Shown here: in pieces, positions 9,538-23,189 of the stretch | How the letters are laid out: every line of letters begins with the position of its first letter | Numbering within the stretch: position 1 is the stretch's first letter | DNA from: Panulirus ornatus | Lineage: Eukaryota; Arthropoda; Malacostraca; Decapoda; Palinuridae | NCBI RefSeq assembly: GCF_036320965.1 | Contig: NC_092264.1 | Coordinates: 16,849,775 to 16,913,774 of the forward strand | Length of the DNA stretch: 64,000 nt | Direction of reading: 5' to 3' | Translations under genes and position numbers: made by a program | Notes under the pieces: generated by a model | Database searches by the model: none | What the model saw: only the letters and a program-made list of their open reading frames with translations | What the model was told of the DNA's origin: nothing

Positions 9538-12500
9538 GTAAGTCATGTGAAGGCACCATAACAGTAAATTTCAAGTTTAAGGGGCACATTGGGACTTAAC
9601 TTTGGAGTATCAGTGATTTTGTTTTGCAGTGATTGTACAGCATGGAAATTATAATGAGAGAGGTAAAGAGTGATTTAGATAATTTTTCCTACCACATAAA
9701 AATAACGATGGGGGAGGGCAATGAAGATTAGGGAAAATGTAGAAATAATGGCAACTAACCAGTTTAGATCCATGCCAGTGATTGCACTGGATACTGTAAT
9801 TTTGTCTCTTGAAGGTAGTGTAGTATTTAGATAAAAAAAAACTGTAGAACACGAATTGTACAATTTTGTTTTATTCTACAATACTAGAAAAGGCAATACA
9901 ATGAGGGCTAAGATTATTAAGGAATATATAGTGTCATCCATTGTAGATATAGGTGAAATTTCATAGATATTACAGTAAGCTATGAAAACTTCATTTAATT
10001 TTTTTGCCAATCATTAGTTATCATATTTTTGTTTTTTGAAAACTGTTTGATTGATATTGTCACCATTATTTGGGATTGTTGATATACTTGTACACACAAA
10101 TGGATTCCATCTTGTAACAATTGATTGTGTGGTGTCATGCAGCAGGAAGTTTATTTTGACCTTGATATGTACTAAACTTTTAAGTAAATCTTGGCCACTA
10201 AGGTTAATGAGGAGAGGGATTTTCATAAATGCTGTTGGTCTTCATTAAGTTCCATTATTATAGGTAATATATTTGTACATTTGCTGCATGATACTGCAGG
10301 GTCAAGTATACAACTGAATCTTCGGGTCTTTGGGAATGTAAAAGGTCCCAGCAACATATTGTAACTGCTGACTGCAACAATTACACATTTTCCAGATAAT
10401 AAGAAAAATATGATATATATTAAATACAAGGGAAGGTTAAACAGCACATTCATAACTTTCTTGATTTTTACAAGTTTGTTATTTGGCAGAGTTCCAGTTA
10501 TGGAACACCACAGAAATAACGTATGGATTTGACAGCAATACATATCATTTGGTTTCTTATATGTAGTAATTGTGTTTTGCCGTGGGAAACATGATATATA
10601 TATATTATTACATTTTTTTCATGCAATTATAAATGTGATAGTGAGGAGGGCTATGATAAGTGGATAATTCGGGGTAAAAGTAAGTGACGCATATAGAGAT
10701 CAACAGAGCCTATACAAATCTAAAGTAACTTTCCTTGGCAACATTACAATACAAGGGGAGGTTAAACAGCACATTCATAACATTCTTGATTTTTACAAGT
10801 TTATTATTTGGCAGAGTTCGAGTTACGGAACACCACTGAAATAACGTATGGATTTGACAGCAATACCTATCATTTGGTTTGTTATACATAGTAATTGTGT
10901 TTTGCCTAGGGAAACATAATATACATTATTACATTTTTTCATGCAATTATAAATGTGGTAGTGAGGAGGGCTATGATAACTGGATAATTCCAGGTAAAAG
11001 TAAGTGACACGTATAGAGATCAACAGAGCCTATACAAATCTAAAGTAACTTTCCTTGGCAACATTAATGTTCATAATTTGTTTTTGTTTTTTTTAAATAT
11101 ATGCATGTTATGGTGTCATTTATAATCATTGGTTTGGGGGTTTGTTCGCTGACTGTGTTTAGTTCCTTAAGACCTGTGTAATGGAAGAAAGATGATATTA
11201 TTATAACATCGAAAACTGAGGTATATCCTAGCCTTTTGGCTGATGATCAGTATGGCATCCATAAAGCGAGAGCCATTAGTGATCTTCTTTCCTGTCATAC
11301 TAATGCCTGGTCATCTCTAGGCTCCTCTCTTTTGGCTTGACTCCCTCACTTTCCTCTCTCATTTCTAGCTTCTTCTCCAGTTGTTCTATCTCGGTGTTTG
11401 TTGATGGATCAGCCTTTCCTCCCTTTTCTATCAATAGCAGTGTCCCACAAGGTTCTGTCCTGTCTCTTACAATGAAAAACAATGATACTCTGTATGGCAT
11501 TTTCAGTGAAAAATGTGACTTAAGTTCAGCAGGAGCTGTTGGAGAAGTGCTGCCACATTGATTTGCAAAGAAATGATGAGATAAAAACATGTTAATCAAT
11601 TAACATCTGACCCCTAATCCCTAATCTACCTCAATGCCACCCAGAGATGAATGATGATTTGAATGTATTGAATGAGATATATGGGAAATGGCTGGCCATA
11701 TAACAGTTTGCTTGCTCTCTTTCAACACTGCCACTGGCCTTTGACAAATTTGATTGAAAACTCAGCAATTATGGTTTTTAATTTGTAATGTAGTTGAAAA
11801 TTACAAATTCAAATGGAGTGGTCACATCCACCATTTTTCTTTACATTTGGTCAGCCAATGATGAGCATTATATGTAGCGTGGTCTAAGCCAGCCATCACT
11901 TAGCTTCTCGTGCTTTTTCATTTTAGACATATGCCCGAAGCCTCATTCTATTACTTCAATAATCATTCTAAAGAATGTTTGTGAAATATCTATACCCAAA
12001 ATGTCTAGAAAAAGGTTTGCAAGTGATAGTGCTGAAAATACAACAAAGGTGATGAGTAAATGTATCATCTTAAGATGAATCTGGTACTCACAGGTAAGAG
12101 ACAATGCTGAAAGAAATATATCTCCGCACCACATATGTTATAGTGACCCCATTGAAGGCTGGTTCGATGAAATCTCTTTCCCCAGGAACACATCTTGAGT
12201 GTGCCGTGGGATACTCCTAAATTGTATTTTCTTCCATTTTGTCTTAATTTATTCAGCTTAATTAGGAGTCCCAGTATGTTTTGTACAATCATTTGGTTGG
12301 TCAGAGTTCTTTGGTGGTCCTAGGGTTGCAGCCCCATGTGCCGCATGGCTAATCCCTCCATGAGTAATAGTGCTAATTGGACTCGTGTAAAACAATTATT
12401 TTTTTTATTTTCTTGAGGAAGATGTCAGAATACAATGAATTCAGAACTGTCACACTCAGAATTTATTTTTCTTGTGTCATATATTTTGAAAAGGCTTTCA

Positions 12501-13204
12501 TTTTTCTGTTTAACATTAATGTAATTATTTTTTCAGGAAAATTACTTGGTCATTGATTGCAGTGTTCTGATATTTTAGTTATGGAGGAATTGATTGGAAA
12601 TATGGTCTCAATATGATTCTCATATTATGGAAATGCCAAATTAATGATTTCTTTTTTGAATTTCAGCTATTACCACTTGAGCGAGCTAAGATTGGCATGA
12701 TGGAGATCTACACCATCAATTCTTTATTTTGGGGTAAGTGTTAAATCAGTAAGGAATGCTGGTGACATTATTTTTCACCACCAATATTACTGCAAATGCT
12801 GTACTGCATCTGTCAATGCAATTTATAATGAGTAACAAAAGTTTCAATTATTTCAATAAGGACCATTAGTAATAAAGAAATTACTTTTACAATTACCTTC
12901 ATGCTGTACTGCAAGTTCAGTCAGTACAACTTACAGTAACAGAATGATGAAGATGAACGCATAGTGAAGTTTATAGCAGGAAATATTTGAGATTGTTAGC
13001 GAGTGTAAGGTTAATTATCGGGTGCAGGCAGTCAGAAATCCAGGACAACTTTACTGGTGTATCGGTTAGTGTTCCTGACCATGAGTCATGCACGATCATG
13101 CCTTGGTTCAAATCTTAGGTACAGCTGTTAGCTAACAGCCAACCCAGCTGTTCGTCATTATTTAGGGCAGGTCGATAAATGGGTAACTGGGTTAGGGTAG
13201 GGTG

Positions 13205-13268
<64 letters not shown>

Positions 13269-16200
13269 CTTTTTTTTTTTTGTCGCTTTCTCCCGCGTTA
13301 GCGAGGTAGCGCAAGGAAAATGTGTGGAAAAAACAAGGACTTGACATGTGCTTCCCAGTGATCAATTACTAATCACAAATTTCCTTACATAACAATCCAA
13401 CATTCTTTGGACAGCTGTCTTATAAAATGCCATTTTAGTCTAATACCCGATAATCAGATATACAAATCCAGCTTGTTGCCGGACTCCGCCAGCTCAAGGT
13501 AAATTTACATCGTAGGTGAAAGGTTACTTTTAGCGAGGCTTTATCATTGGGAGACAGTCTCATCAAAGAATTTTCCATTTCAAAGGATATATTACCATGA
13601 CCCGGGAAATAGCATAGCTCTGTCCTGCAGGAGTCTTTAAATAGGCCCAGATCGCCCAGTGTAACGCCAAGACTTTCGTAGAAACAGGTTCTGAGGTAAT
13701 TATGAATAAACTGCTCCTCAGCAAGATCTGTTATTGTCGTTGATAGGTTCTTGAAAAGTAAGACATTACGTGAAACAAAGCATTGCAAAACCGATTGTAC
13801 CATAAAACCAATGATACAAGCATGTACAATGTTCCTTCACTGTATTTTTGGTCAATATTCTCACACAAATACTAAATACCAAAAACATAACTTATGAATG
13901 TTAATAAGTATATACTATAGATACAAGGAAGATTAATAAACACAAATCAGGTAATTGCTTACTCGCTGGTTGATGTAGTAGAGTGCGAGGAATGATGTGG
14001 TGGGGTGGTGGTTGGTAGGAAGTGAGGGAGATCACTTGGACGCCCCACCACTCCTCCATTATCGCTGACGGGTAAAGGAGAATCAGGTTCCTTCTTATGA
14101 TCAGTGAAGGGTAGAACTTAGTCTTAATCGTCACCCAAGGGAAGATTGGCAGAATGAACATGTATTTCCAACGCTTCACATCAGTAACGAGAAATTTCTT
14201 TTAGAGTTTGGTGGCAGGGAGTGATGGCTGGTATGTACTTCATGATTAATTGAGCGTTTAACAAAAGCTTGTCCTATGTTTGCTGCCGTGCCTTTTCTTT
14301 TGACTTTACAATTCCTTGTAACAGTTTGTTACATTCTTTATCCTGGTAGCCTGTGAACTTGTACTTTAGGGTATTTTTTTCCTTTTTTTCAGTGAAAATG
14401 GCCGTCGCTTTATCCGGAAACTCAGAAGTATCAAGCATATCTCGTTGAAACCCGTGTTTCTTCTGTATTATTTATTTTCAACGTCTTATGTTCACCAGCT
14501 CGTTGATGTTCTCTTTCAGTGAGGTCCGCATTTGATAATTCATCACTGTGTGATTCAATTCACTTTACTACATCATCTACCTCTACATCGTGAAAACCAG
14601 TCGCCTAGTCTGCCAGCACAATATATTTATCAGCTTTGTTTACTGGCAGCTCTAATCCAAGGGTCAGCAGTACAATCTTGATAGATTTTACAAAGATGGT
14701 GCATTGTGGTTGAAATCACTTCTCGCCTGTTAGCGTGGTTGAAAGCACTCTTGTATAGTTGGCACGCCCAAATTTCTTAACAGTAGGCCATTTTTCAGTT
14801 TACTTAACTAATTGCTGGAAGGTTCACCGCAGACAATACGTTTCTGACGTTACAGTAATCCTTTGATCCATGGATTGTGTCAGGCTAGTTGTGGTTTGGG
14901 GGGGCAATGATTTGACAAGTCAGGTCATTCTCCAAGGAGTGGAATGCGATCTTAGCCAGGCTTGACCCCCTGGTAATTTACTTTTTCCTCGAAATATGTT
15001 CTTTTTGGTATTCGCTTCCGAAACATGGCCTTTGCATTAACAGTAAATATGTGCTGTGGTCTATATCCCCCTTCTTCAATTATTATTTTTTTTTTTCAGT
15101 AATGCTGGGTGAGCAGAAGACAGCTACAACACTTGCACTCGCCGACTCACCTGTTTTCTGTATGTTAAGTTTGAGCGCTTCATAAACCGCTCAAACCACC
15201 CACAACTAGCCACAACAGTTTCACTTTAAGTACTAGAACTTCCTTTCTGTTTCAGGTCTCCAAACAAACTTAAAAGCTTTTGTCTGTGTGGTCAGCATTG
15301 AATCCGGAGTTACGCAGATGTTGATCTTCCACCATATGTTCAACAGTCTTTCCATATTTATCTATGTTACTTGGGTTACGTGTAAAGTTTGTTGCAGCTA
15401 AAGGCGTCACACTATGAGCACATGCTTTAGTACTTAATGCGAATGCGTTATTACCAGTTGATTGTTCATACAGTTGTAGAATGCAAACTAAAAGCTTATC
15501 CAATGTCCACAACTCGCTGTTTACCTCTTTTAACACTCTATTTTGATTCTGTTGTAACACTTTTCCTCTTCTTTTTCTGACCAAAGACATCAGTGGTACA
15601 TACTGCACGTTTTGCATTCATTGCACAAAGGCTGAATTAAACTTAGAACTCTAATATCGTAAGAATGTCGTCCAACACCTACGCCAAAACAAGTGACTCG
15701 GAAATTAACGTCATGTGCCATCCACCGAATGTTTTCGTACCTCAATTATTTAGTATCGTATATTCGTAAGTTTATCGTAAGATGAATATTTTATCTCAGT
15801 GGGGTAGACGAAATCTTAAATCAATGCCTCTGAGACCTAATTTCTTCTCATCTGTCTATCGGAAATCCCTCAGTAACTTTCCTTTCTACTTCGACAGTTC
15901 TGAAATGCCACCTCATAATTTGGTGAACATACATGGCATTATTGTCACATCCATTATATCTTAGAAGAGCTAAGTCTGCCTCTAAGACTGTGGGAGTCTT
16001 ATATAGATGTTAAAATTTCCTTCTGAACAGTCGCAGTTTAAACAAAGGATTGATCCATCCTTGTATGTAGGACTGCTCTCACATCTGGGATAGTCGTATC
16101 TCTGTATGCGTTTTGACATAGTCGAGTCATAAGCAACCCAACTTATTAACTCTTCCAGGCTAACTTCAAAACTTGACTCGCTTGCCCGATGCCGCAATTG

Positions 16201-18062
16201 TGGTTCACTTTCCCTCTTTTATAGACTTTACTTTGGTTTTTGCTCCCAATAGCTGGTTGCTTCTGTGTATGCAACAGTAGCTAGACCTCGCAATACTCGG
16301 TGAACTGCTCCGTCGCATGATTAGTGTGTGGCCATTTTGATCATTGTTTCTTTCTTTACACACTGAAGCTTTGGAACTCATGTCTTTCTGCCTTTGACAT
16401 GACACATTTTAAAGGACAGGTTTTTCACTCCCTCCAAAATTCATAAATGCTTTCTGTTGTCTCTTCTTTTTCTCGTTCATTTCAATTAAGGCCCAACTTG
16501 ATGTGGACTTTTGTCTGTGACTAGAAACTCCTAAGGCAAAGATTTTGCACTCATCATTACCCCACAGGAAACAGCATCGCCACCTTCTGCGCCAGCCAGG
16601 TAGCGCCAGGAAACACATGGAGAAAGGTCTCATCCACTCGCAATGCACTAAAACCACAATGATGTTATATCAGAATGACATTAAATGTGTTTTCTGTTGT
16701 ACCTAATAGTCTTATTTGGATGTCCTACAGTTTTGATGAGAACTGTTGGGGAAGATGTGGATTCATCATTACGAGATGACTACAAGGTTGAGATGGGGAG
16801 ACTAAAGGAGACACAGGCTCGTATAGCCCAAGTGGAGGCCAGAGCTAACAGGTGTCAAGTGGATACGCAGGCAGCTGCCAGATTCATCAGGCATGGGCTT
16901 GGCTTGAACACTAGAGGTGAAGATGAGAGAGCAGGTGTAGAAGGTAAGGAGTGAGGTCTTCATACAAAAATTACATGATTATTAACTTTACACAAAGTGT
17001 TATCTAGAAGAGATTAAGACTCCATTTTCTCTGCTGAGGGCTCAAGTATGCTGTTATTCAGACATTTTTTAAACAGGAAAACCAATTTTGAATAACTGAA
17101 GTACTCTTTTTTTGTCTAGGTTGAGCAAGCAATGTATAAGTCTTCCTAAGATACTATCAATGTCTTTGGAGTACTAGGTAACAGAAGAAACAGATGTACA
17201 ATGGCAAGATGTCACTATTTTAAACCTAGGTATTTCCAATCACCGGTCCTTTTTCAGCACCACAACATACACCCGCTCACTGTTTTCATTCTCACTTGGT
17301 ATCCATTGTCCCACAGTTTATACCCTGAACTGCCACATTATTCACTCCTGCATTCAAATCGCCCAACATTAATACTTAATTCCTTACATTGAACATGCTA
17401 ACACACCACTGGGCTCCTCCCAAAACACTCACCTCCCTTCCTCACTCTTCTTGCTACCAGGTACATAATCACTGAGTCATCCTTTTTTTTTTTATAAAAC
17501 ACTTTCATTCTCACCCACATCACTCTGAAGCTCACTTTCTTTAAATCTCTGACACGTTATTACACTCCCTCCTTTTGCTCTAACCCTCACACTTTTTTAC
17601 TTTACCCCCAAGGACATTTCCAAACCATTCATTCCCTTCCCCTTAAACTCTCCCTCGCAGCCCTCTCTTTGACTATTTCATGCTTACTGCTCATCATATT
17701 CTTTCATACTAAAAACAAATGGTCATGCTATTGTCTGCCCTGTCATTCCTGTTTCTGAACAATTTGTATATATTTAGTTTACCTTTTTACTTAAAAGTAG
17801 ATATTTGCAACACTTGCCTGTTGACACACACAGTCAACTCTAAGCTAATCCAAATGTTATATTTTCATCATTGTATTCTTTAATAACAGAGGATGAGTCA
17901 TCTGTATATATGGCACGAAAGAGACAGAAGATACAGGAACAAATTAAAGAACAATCTAACAGTAGCAGTGAGAGTGAAGATGAAGAGGAAAGTGATGGAA
18001 ATAATGACGTGGATGCCCCAGATGGTGATAGAAATAGATCATGGTATGGGAAAGGATGGTAG
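9370..18062 (+). CDS. C1D: C1D nuclear nucleic-acid-binding protein / exosome cofactor, 4 exons
   Basis: Joining 9370-9537, 12667-12733, 16731-16943 and 17890-18062 gives 621 nt, or 206 codons plus a TAG stop. Every junction has GT/AG sites and the phases agree (0, 1, 1). The protein follows the Sas10/Utp3/C1D domain: a helix with KMLNLLKVVDKLERDL, then LLPLERAKIGMMEIY, the family signature TINSLFWV spanning exons 2 and 3, an acidic region with EMGRLKETQARI, and the closing AAARFIRHGL helix. Known for the family: C1D (yeast Rrp47/Lrp1) binds the nuclear exosome subunit EXOSC10/Rrp6 and structured RNA, and acts in 3' processing of 5.8S rRNA, snoRNA and snRNA in the nucleus and nucleolus. Human C1D is about 140 residues. 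This one is longer because of an N-terminal extension and a Ser/Glu/Asp-rich tail encoded by exon 4. The introns hold repeats (a tandem duplication, a SINE, RTE fragments) but no exon is disrupted. Identity is by recognition of the domain; no alignment was run. Confidence 0.88.
10423..11065 (+). repeat. 320 bp tandem duplication in C1D intron 1
   Basis: Copy 1 (10423-10745) and copy 2 (10748-11065) share almost their whole length, from AATACAAGGG to CTTTCCTTGGCAACATT. Differences are scattered, including a shortened TA stretch in copy 2. Confidence 0.85.
12667..12733 (+). CDS. C1D: C1D exon 2
   Basis: A 67 nt exon between a TTTCAG acceptor and a GTAAGTG donor. It encodes LLPLERAKIGMMEIYTINSL followed by Phe-Trp and the first base of a Val codon (phase 1). 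This is the most conserved stretch of the C1D family; the human counterpart has the same Leu-Asn-Ser-Met-Phe-Trp type core. Confidence 0.88.
13051..13207 (+). mobile_element. tRNA-derived SINE, copy 2 (C1D intron 2)
   Basis: The same family as the copy at 40365: TATCGGTTAGTG, CTGACCATGAGTCATG, a degenerate B box GGTTCAAATC, CAACCCAGCTG, GGTCGATAAATGGGTAACTG, and again a (TA)n array at the 3' end. It is more diverged than copy 1. Confidence 0.65.
13209..13267. repeat. (TA)n microsatellite
   Basis: Lies between SINE copy 2 and an RTE tail fragment in C1D intron 2. Confidence 0.95.
13277..13325 (-). mobile_element. RTE 3' tail fragment
   Basis: Only the conserved tail block is present (GTCGCTTTCTCCCGCG, then TTAGCGAGGTAGCGCAAGG). 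It follows a poly-T run beside a (TA)n array in C1D intron 2. It is an extreme 5' truncation of the element. Confidence 0.65.
13478..13655 (+). repeat. Unnamed interspersed repeat, copy a
   Basis: Shares ordered blocks with 22440 and 41445: CCGGACTCCGCC, TTACATCGTAGGTGAAAGG, GCGAGGCTTTATCATTGGG, ACAGTCTCATCAAAG. It is diverged, has no ORF, and lies in C1D intron 2. Confidence 0.55.
16731..16943 (+). CDS. C1D: C1D exon 3
   Basis: A 213 nt exon with a CCTACAG acceptor and a GTAAGG donor, phase 1 in and phase 1 out. It completes the Val after Phe-Trp and encodes the helical second half of the domain (EMGRLKETQARIAQVEARAN, then AAARFIRHGLG). In human C1D the equivalent is the QELERIRVYMNRVKE region and the RGAASRFVKNAL helix. 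Confidence 0.87.
17215..17690 (-). mobile_element. Decayed RTE endonuclease fragment in C1D intron 3
   Basis: The minus strand matches, with many substitutions and small indels, the endonuclease region seen at 7850-8300. Examples are the blocks around 17221 (GGTATTTCCAATCACCGG) and 17345 (CTGCATTCAAATCGCCCA), the reverse complement of the catalytic Gly-Asp-Leu-Asn-Ala part. No open frame is left. Confidence 0.6.
17890..18062 (+). CDS. C1D: C1D exon 4 (acidic tail and stop)
   Basis: The AACAG acceptor restores a Glu codon in phase 1. The exon encodes a basic stretch (MARKRQKIQEQIKEQ), then a Ser/Glu/Asp run (SSSESEDEEESDGNNDVDAP), and ends GKGW-TAG. A charged, disordered tail is usual after the C1D domain. 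Confidence 0.8.
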
Positions 18063-21000
18063 TTTTACCATTCAAAGTTTATATGTTTCCTTAAGGCATT
18101 GTGTAATAGACTTTGATTCAGATTTTTGTTTTGGTTGTTGAAATGATGGTTACATGTTTAAGAAAATTAAGTTCAGTAAAGAATACAAGAAAGTTTTTTT
18201 ATTGTTGTATAGTAGTCCTAGATGTTTTACTGTTCTCAAGTACATACATTCATCCATTTATAGATACTCGTTAAGTTTCATTGTACTTTTGATTGGCAAA
18301 CAGTACACACGAAACACTGAATGTCATCTCACAGCACTTCTTGTGGATTTGGCTTTTTTTTGAAAGGAAAGAAAAGAAATGAAATAACACAGTTCCAAGA
18401 GTAAGGACAGCTTTCTTTTGAATTTGAGCAAGGAGCACTGTACTCTGTGTTAGCCCAGCATTTTGGCATGTTAATGACAAATTATAACACTTTATAACTA
18501 AATTAATGTAAAACATGCTTTACAGTTAATGTATTTGAATGGAGAATGAAGATATTATTTCATCATAGATTCATCATAGATAAATTCATATAAAAAATTG
18601 GGTAAGATGTATTCTGCACTCGGAGCTAATGAAATGGTTCATTACTTTTGAAATGACAATATGGACTTGAAGCATATGGTATTTGTCCTTTTTTTATGCA
18701 TTTATTTTTTTCAGAAGAGGGTGATATGAGATGATTCCAGATAATTATAGTATATATATGACATGATATTTACCTGTTTTAAGTATGGATATCCATTACA
18801 AATTTCATCAGAGTTTTTGATAAAACTAAATCAGATTACTAATAGCCTGCTTCAAATGATATCCATATACAAACAGTCTTTAAAACTTTTAATTAGCTCC
18901 AGAAAAACCAAGCCTTAAGTAGAACAATATTAAAGAAACTATCATCCCATAAGAAGTTCATTTCATTACCATGGCACCCATTTTGTGCAATGAAATAGCA
19001 CAGGAAAACAAAAATATGTAGTTGGTTATACTGTACATTGTTAAGTGCTGATATGCAAGGAAAATACTGTATACAACTTAAGTAAATGAGTATGTGATTG
19101 ATTACATTGATGGATAAGCAATAAACTCAGAGACATACGGCATCAAGATGTGTCTTTGATACAGGTACTAAAGACTTTCCATTACTTCCAGTATTAGAGT
19201 CCTACTGTGCAACTTAAGAGCAGATAAAGGAGTTGCAGTCTTTCCACATTCTTTCATTTTCCCTACATTTTATGGAATTGCCCCTACCATTATTCCAGTG
19301 AGAGACAGCACTGTACAGAACTGAGATTTGCATTTACCTTTTTTCAGTGCACTTCTTTACATCCAATTTAATCAATCAGTGTAATTTCTAAGAGCATTTT
19401 AGTGAATACCTATGAATGATAAGCATATTAGGATATCATGATAAAAAGAGTACTATGCAAAGAAGGGTATCAACATGAAAAGAGTGCTGTAGTGAAACGG
19501 TTGAACAAAGCATTGCAACGTAGGCACAGCCTATAGCCAAAGCCTTTACAGTTATAATTAATCATGTTTCTTGGACTTGCACTTACTGATCACAATTTGT
19601 TCACTTTTTCCTTTTTCGTGGATGGGACTGCAGTTAATGAATTTTTTTAGCCAAGCCATTTGGAGGATTGTATGTTCTATGCAATGGAGGATTGGAAAGT
19701 ATTTAGATGATGTCATTGGACATCATGACATCTAAACACTCAAAATGTATTTTTTATGAGCACAAGATGTTTCATATGATTCAGGAAATAAATCTACCTT
19801 GGTATATGATATGCAGATGTGTTACTCTCGATACCTGTTTATATTCTAATGCTTTTCCTACTATACAGTAGTAAAGTGGGGATCATATTCAGAATTTCTT
19901 TCTTAGACTTGTTTCTGAAGCTTTTTCCACCTTTCATCTCCCAAAATGAGATGGCAAGCAGCTGGGTTGGCTGTGAATGGCTTCCTTGCCTGAAAATCAA
20001 AATAATCCTGCAAAATTCTTAGTAAATGACACTTTTGTTCAGTAATACTTACAGATTCCTATCCTCTGACCCACTACTTTCTCTTTGGTTTCCTTTGTAT
20101 CTTTTATTCCTGTTTTGTGTCATGCAGATAGTTTCAGTTTTTCTTTCTGTGATAGTTTTTATGTCTATTCTATCTCATAGATCTAATCTTTTCTTTGTGA
20201 ACTAATTCTCTCATGATTTTTCGTTTCCCTTATTGCCAAATTTATTCTAACCACTTATCTACTTAATATCTTGCTTAAGCCATTACACAAACATTTTATA
20301 AGCCTATATAGATTTAACTAGGTTGCACCACTTGTGCTAAAAAATTTTACTACATATTCATAATCTGCAACCGTGTATTCTGGACCTTTTATCAACATGC
20401 TGTGCCAGGAACACAGCGACTAAGCAGGCAGTTGAACTGGCCACACAAATGTTTAGGAAGAATAACTTATCCACCAGTATCAGGCGCTCTTCAACAATGA
20501 ATCCACTCTTCACAGAGATGTTGCTGAACAAGGTCTTCATTGAGGGTACTGAAGATCTGGGCATGGCCAATCACTAATCCACACAATCAGCAATCACTGC
20601 TCCACATGATCTATGTATCTATCTATCTATAATCAGCATTCAGTAACACCACAATCCCATGTCCTGCTGTCTTCTGCTCTTGAGTTGATTCCCAGCCCTA
20701 TTGGATAGAGAGTTTACCTTATTGTAGCCTTGCAGTCATATTCCCATTAGCACTACTTGCTGAAGTGTCAGCATATACCATGCAGTTTGTGTAGCTGCAT
20801 CTTACTTCAGACCTGGATGATAGGTGCCTTTCTTATACAATCATCTGTTGCAATCATCTCTTCTAGGTTGCAGACAACCATCTATTCTTTAAAACCTGTT
20901 GCCTTAAGAAGTTGTCTTATCAGGATTGCACAAGGAACAGGAACTGTGCACTTTGTGTAAGGCTTCTTAGAGTTTAGATAGTCTGACCTGTATGTGTACA

Positions 21001-21479
21001 TTTTGCAGGAAGTAAGTGAACTAATCGCTCAAAAGCATAACCAAGAGCTCTAACTGTGCATTCAAGTGCACTCTGTGACCCATGCGACCCAATTCTGGTT
21101 GGAGGTGTCAGTCAGTGCAACAATTCTACCAAGTTCTTGCAGTGTTTCTCCTCCCTTGACAGGTCCCCAAAAAGCTGCAGTGCTCATCCCTCATCACTCG
21201 TCCATCTGTGCATGACACTCCTCCAGTTTCCAATTGTTTGCCCCCACCAGCAGCTTATTCAACTCCCATGAAGTCATTCCATTAAGCTGCAGTGGCTCCT
21301 GGTGTATGGCTGTTTCCTAGCAAAGATACAAATGTTTCAGGATTCAAGTGCCCTACACAGGACTGCCTACTGAGTGTTCCATACCTGATATCTCGGTGCT
21401 ACCCAACCCTAGGCAGATCCCCAAATGTTCCAGACTCATCCCTTTGGCTTTTATCCTGGCTTTGGTCCCAGTTGGTTCG
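18063..21479. other. C1D 3' flank and intergenic DNA
   Basis: AT-rich sequence after the C1D stop with no ORF that resembles a gene. A possible polyadenylation signal, AATAAA, lies at 19120-19125, and another AATAAA is near 19787; neither can be confirmed from sequence alone. Nothing else is recognisable until the decayed RTE copy at about 21480. Confidence 0.4.
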
Positions 21480-22437
21480 TGCAGCAGGAAGTTCTGCACG
21501 TGAGAGAAGTGTATGGGATAAGGAAGGTGGGAGGTGGACATGTGAGAAACAGTAGTGATTGGTGCGATGACAATTTTAAATTCTTAGTGAAAGAGGAGAG
21601 GTTTATGAGTGTTACTGGCAGGGAAGGAGTACAAGAAACTGTTAGGTTAAGAGGAATATGCAAGGGCCGAAAGTAGGGCAAATGGGAGTGAGGTTGAGTG
21701 TGTATAAGTAAACTTAAGGGAGAATAAGAAAATGTTTTGGAGGAGGATAACAGTATGAGATAAACAGGAAAGCAAATGGGGATATCGGTGAAAGGTGTCA
21801 AACGGGAAAGTGGTAACAAGCAGACGAGGTGAAGAGGAAATGTGTTTTATGTTAGGGTGGTAGATGCTGGGGTGTTTAGGTTAGGGAGTTCTGCGAAGTG
21901 AGAATAATGGCAAGTGGTTTTGCGAAGAGATGTGGTGAAAGCCTTGCATAAGAGGAAATATGGCATGGTAGTTAGAGTGGATGTTATTGCAATTAAATTT
22001 CTGAAGAAGGAATGAACGTTTTGTTCATTGGTCAGGTGGAATTTTCAATGTTTCTCTGGATCATAGCGATTTGCTTGAGAGTTGGTGTAATGTCTGTATA
22101 GTGCCACTGTACAAAGGCGTGGGTATCAGTTTATTAAGCGTTTAAGTTTCAAGGGAGGGTGGTGATTGAGAGATTGGTGGCACGCACAGATCATCAGACA
22201 GGGAAGGAACAATGTAGTTTCGGGAGTGGCAGGAGACGTATGGATCAGGTGTTTGTCCTGAAGAATGTGGGTGAGAAATAGTTAGAGAAACAGATGGATT
22301 AGTTTGGTATATTTATGGATTTGGAGAAAGCATACAATAGAGTTGATAGATGTGTTTTGTGGGAGGTCTTACAAATATATGGTATGGGAGAAATACTAGT
22401 TGAAGCAATGAGGAGGTTTTATCAATGAGGGTAAGGT
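21480..22437 (+). mobile_element. Decayed RTE copy R5 (linker and RT)
   Basis: The order of blocks matches R1 from about 860 to 1890: the GTGGGAGGTGGACATGTGAG region, then GAGGGTGGTGATTGAGAG, GGATCAGGTGTTTGTCCTG and GGATTTGGAGAAAGCATA (Asp-Leu-Glu-Lys-Ala-Tyr). Stops and deletions are frequent, so this is an old copy. It is directly joined at about 22438 to another interspersed repeat. Confidence 0.65.
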
Positions 22438-22439
22438 GT

Positions 22440-22640
22440 TCCCAGGCTCTACCCGAAAGAGATTACACCACGAATATAATCACTTTGGCGAGGCTGTATC
22501 GCTGGGTACACAGTCTTATTAAAGCCTCACCAAAGTTTGAAGATCCCTGTTACTGGATGTAGCGAAGTATTAGGATGCAGATGACTACATAAAGATCCTG
22601 GGTAGCACCAGGGGTCTCTCACAACAACTGATCCAGGAGT
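22440..22640 (+). repeat. Unnamed interspersed repeat, copy b
   Basis: TTACACCACGAATATAATCA, GCGAGGCTGTATCGCTGGG, ACAGTCTTATTAAAG, TTACTGGATGTAGC. It starts exactly where the decayed RTE R5 ends. Confidence 0.55.
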
Positions 22641-23189
22641 AAGATTGATGTGTGAAGAGATACTTCACGATACCGGGAACATGTAATTAACCCATTCCCT
22701 AATGTTATTTAAGGGAAAAATAACACTTCAAAAGAGTCCATGAGGGCTAAACATCGTGAGAAAGGAACTAGAGATTTACTCTTTAATCACCTTAACAGGG
22801 CATGCCAATTGCCTGGTGGTTAGCAGAAGAGGCAGTTAGTGGTAAGGGTGTGTGGTGGTTGGGTGAGGGTGGAGCGTCGAACAGTGAGAGCGAATTGGTG
22901 ACTTGTTGACGGCGGCGTTGGGAAGCAGTGTGTTGTCAGCTACTGAGTTACACACACGCGCTTGGTGGGTCTGACCGTACGGCGCTCTTGCCATTCGTTT
23001 GACTCGTCTGATTACCTATTGTGATAGTTAATTCTATCGATCTCGTGATCTCGATCCTCAACTCGGTCTGGACAGAGATCCCCACAGCAGTGAAGAACTT
23101 TAAAGTTATTGTGACAAAAGACTGTATCAAGAAAGGATTGCGTAGTGTTATAACCTTAAAGGCTTCAAACAACTAAGCATCAACGCGAG

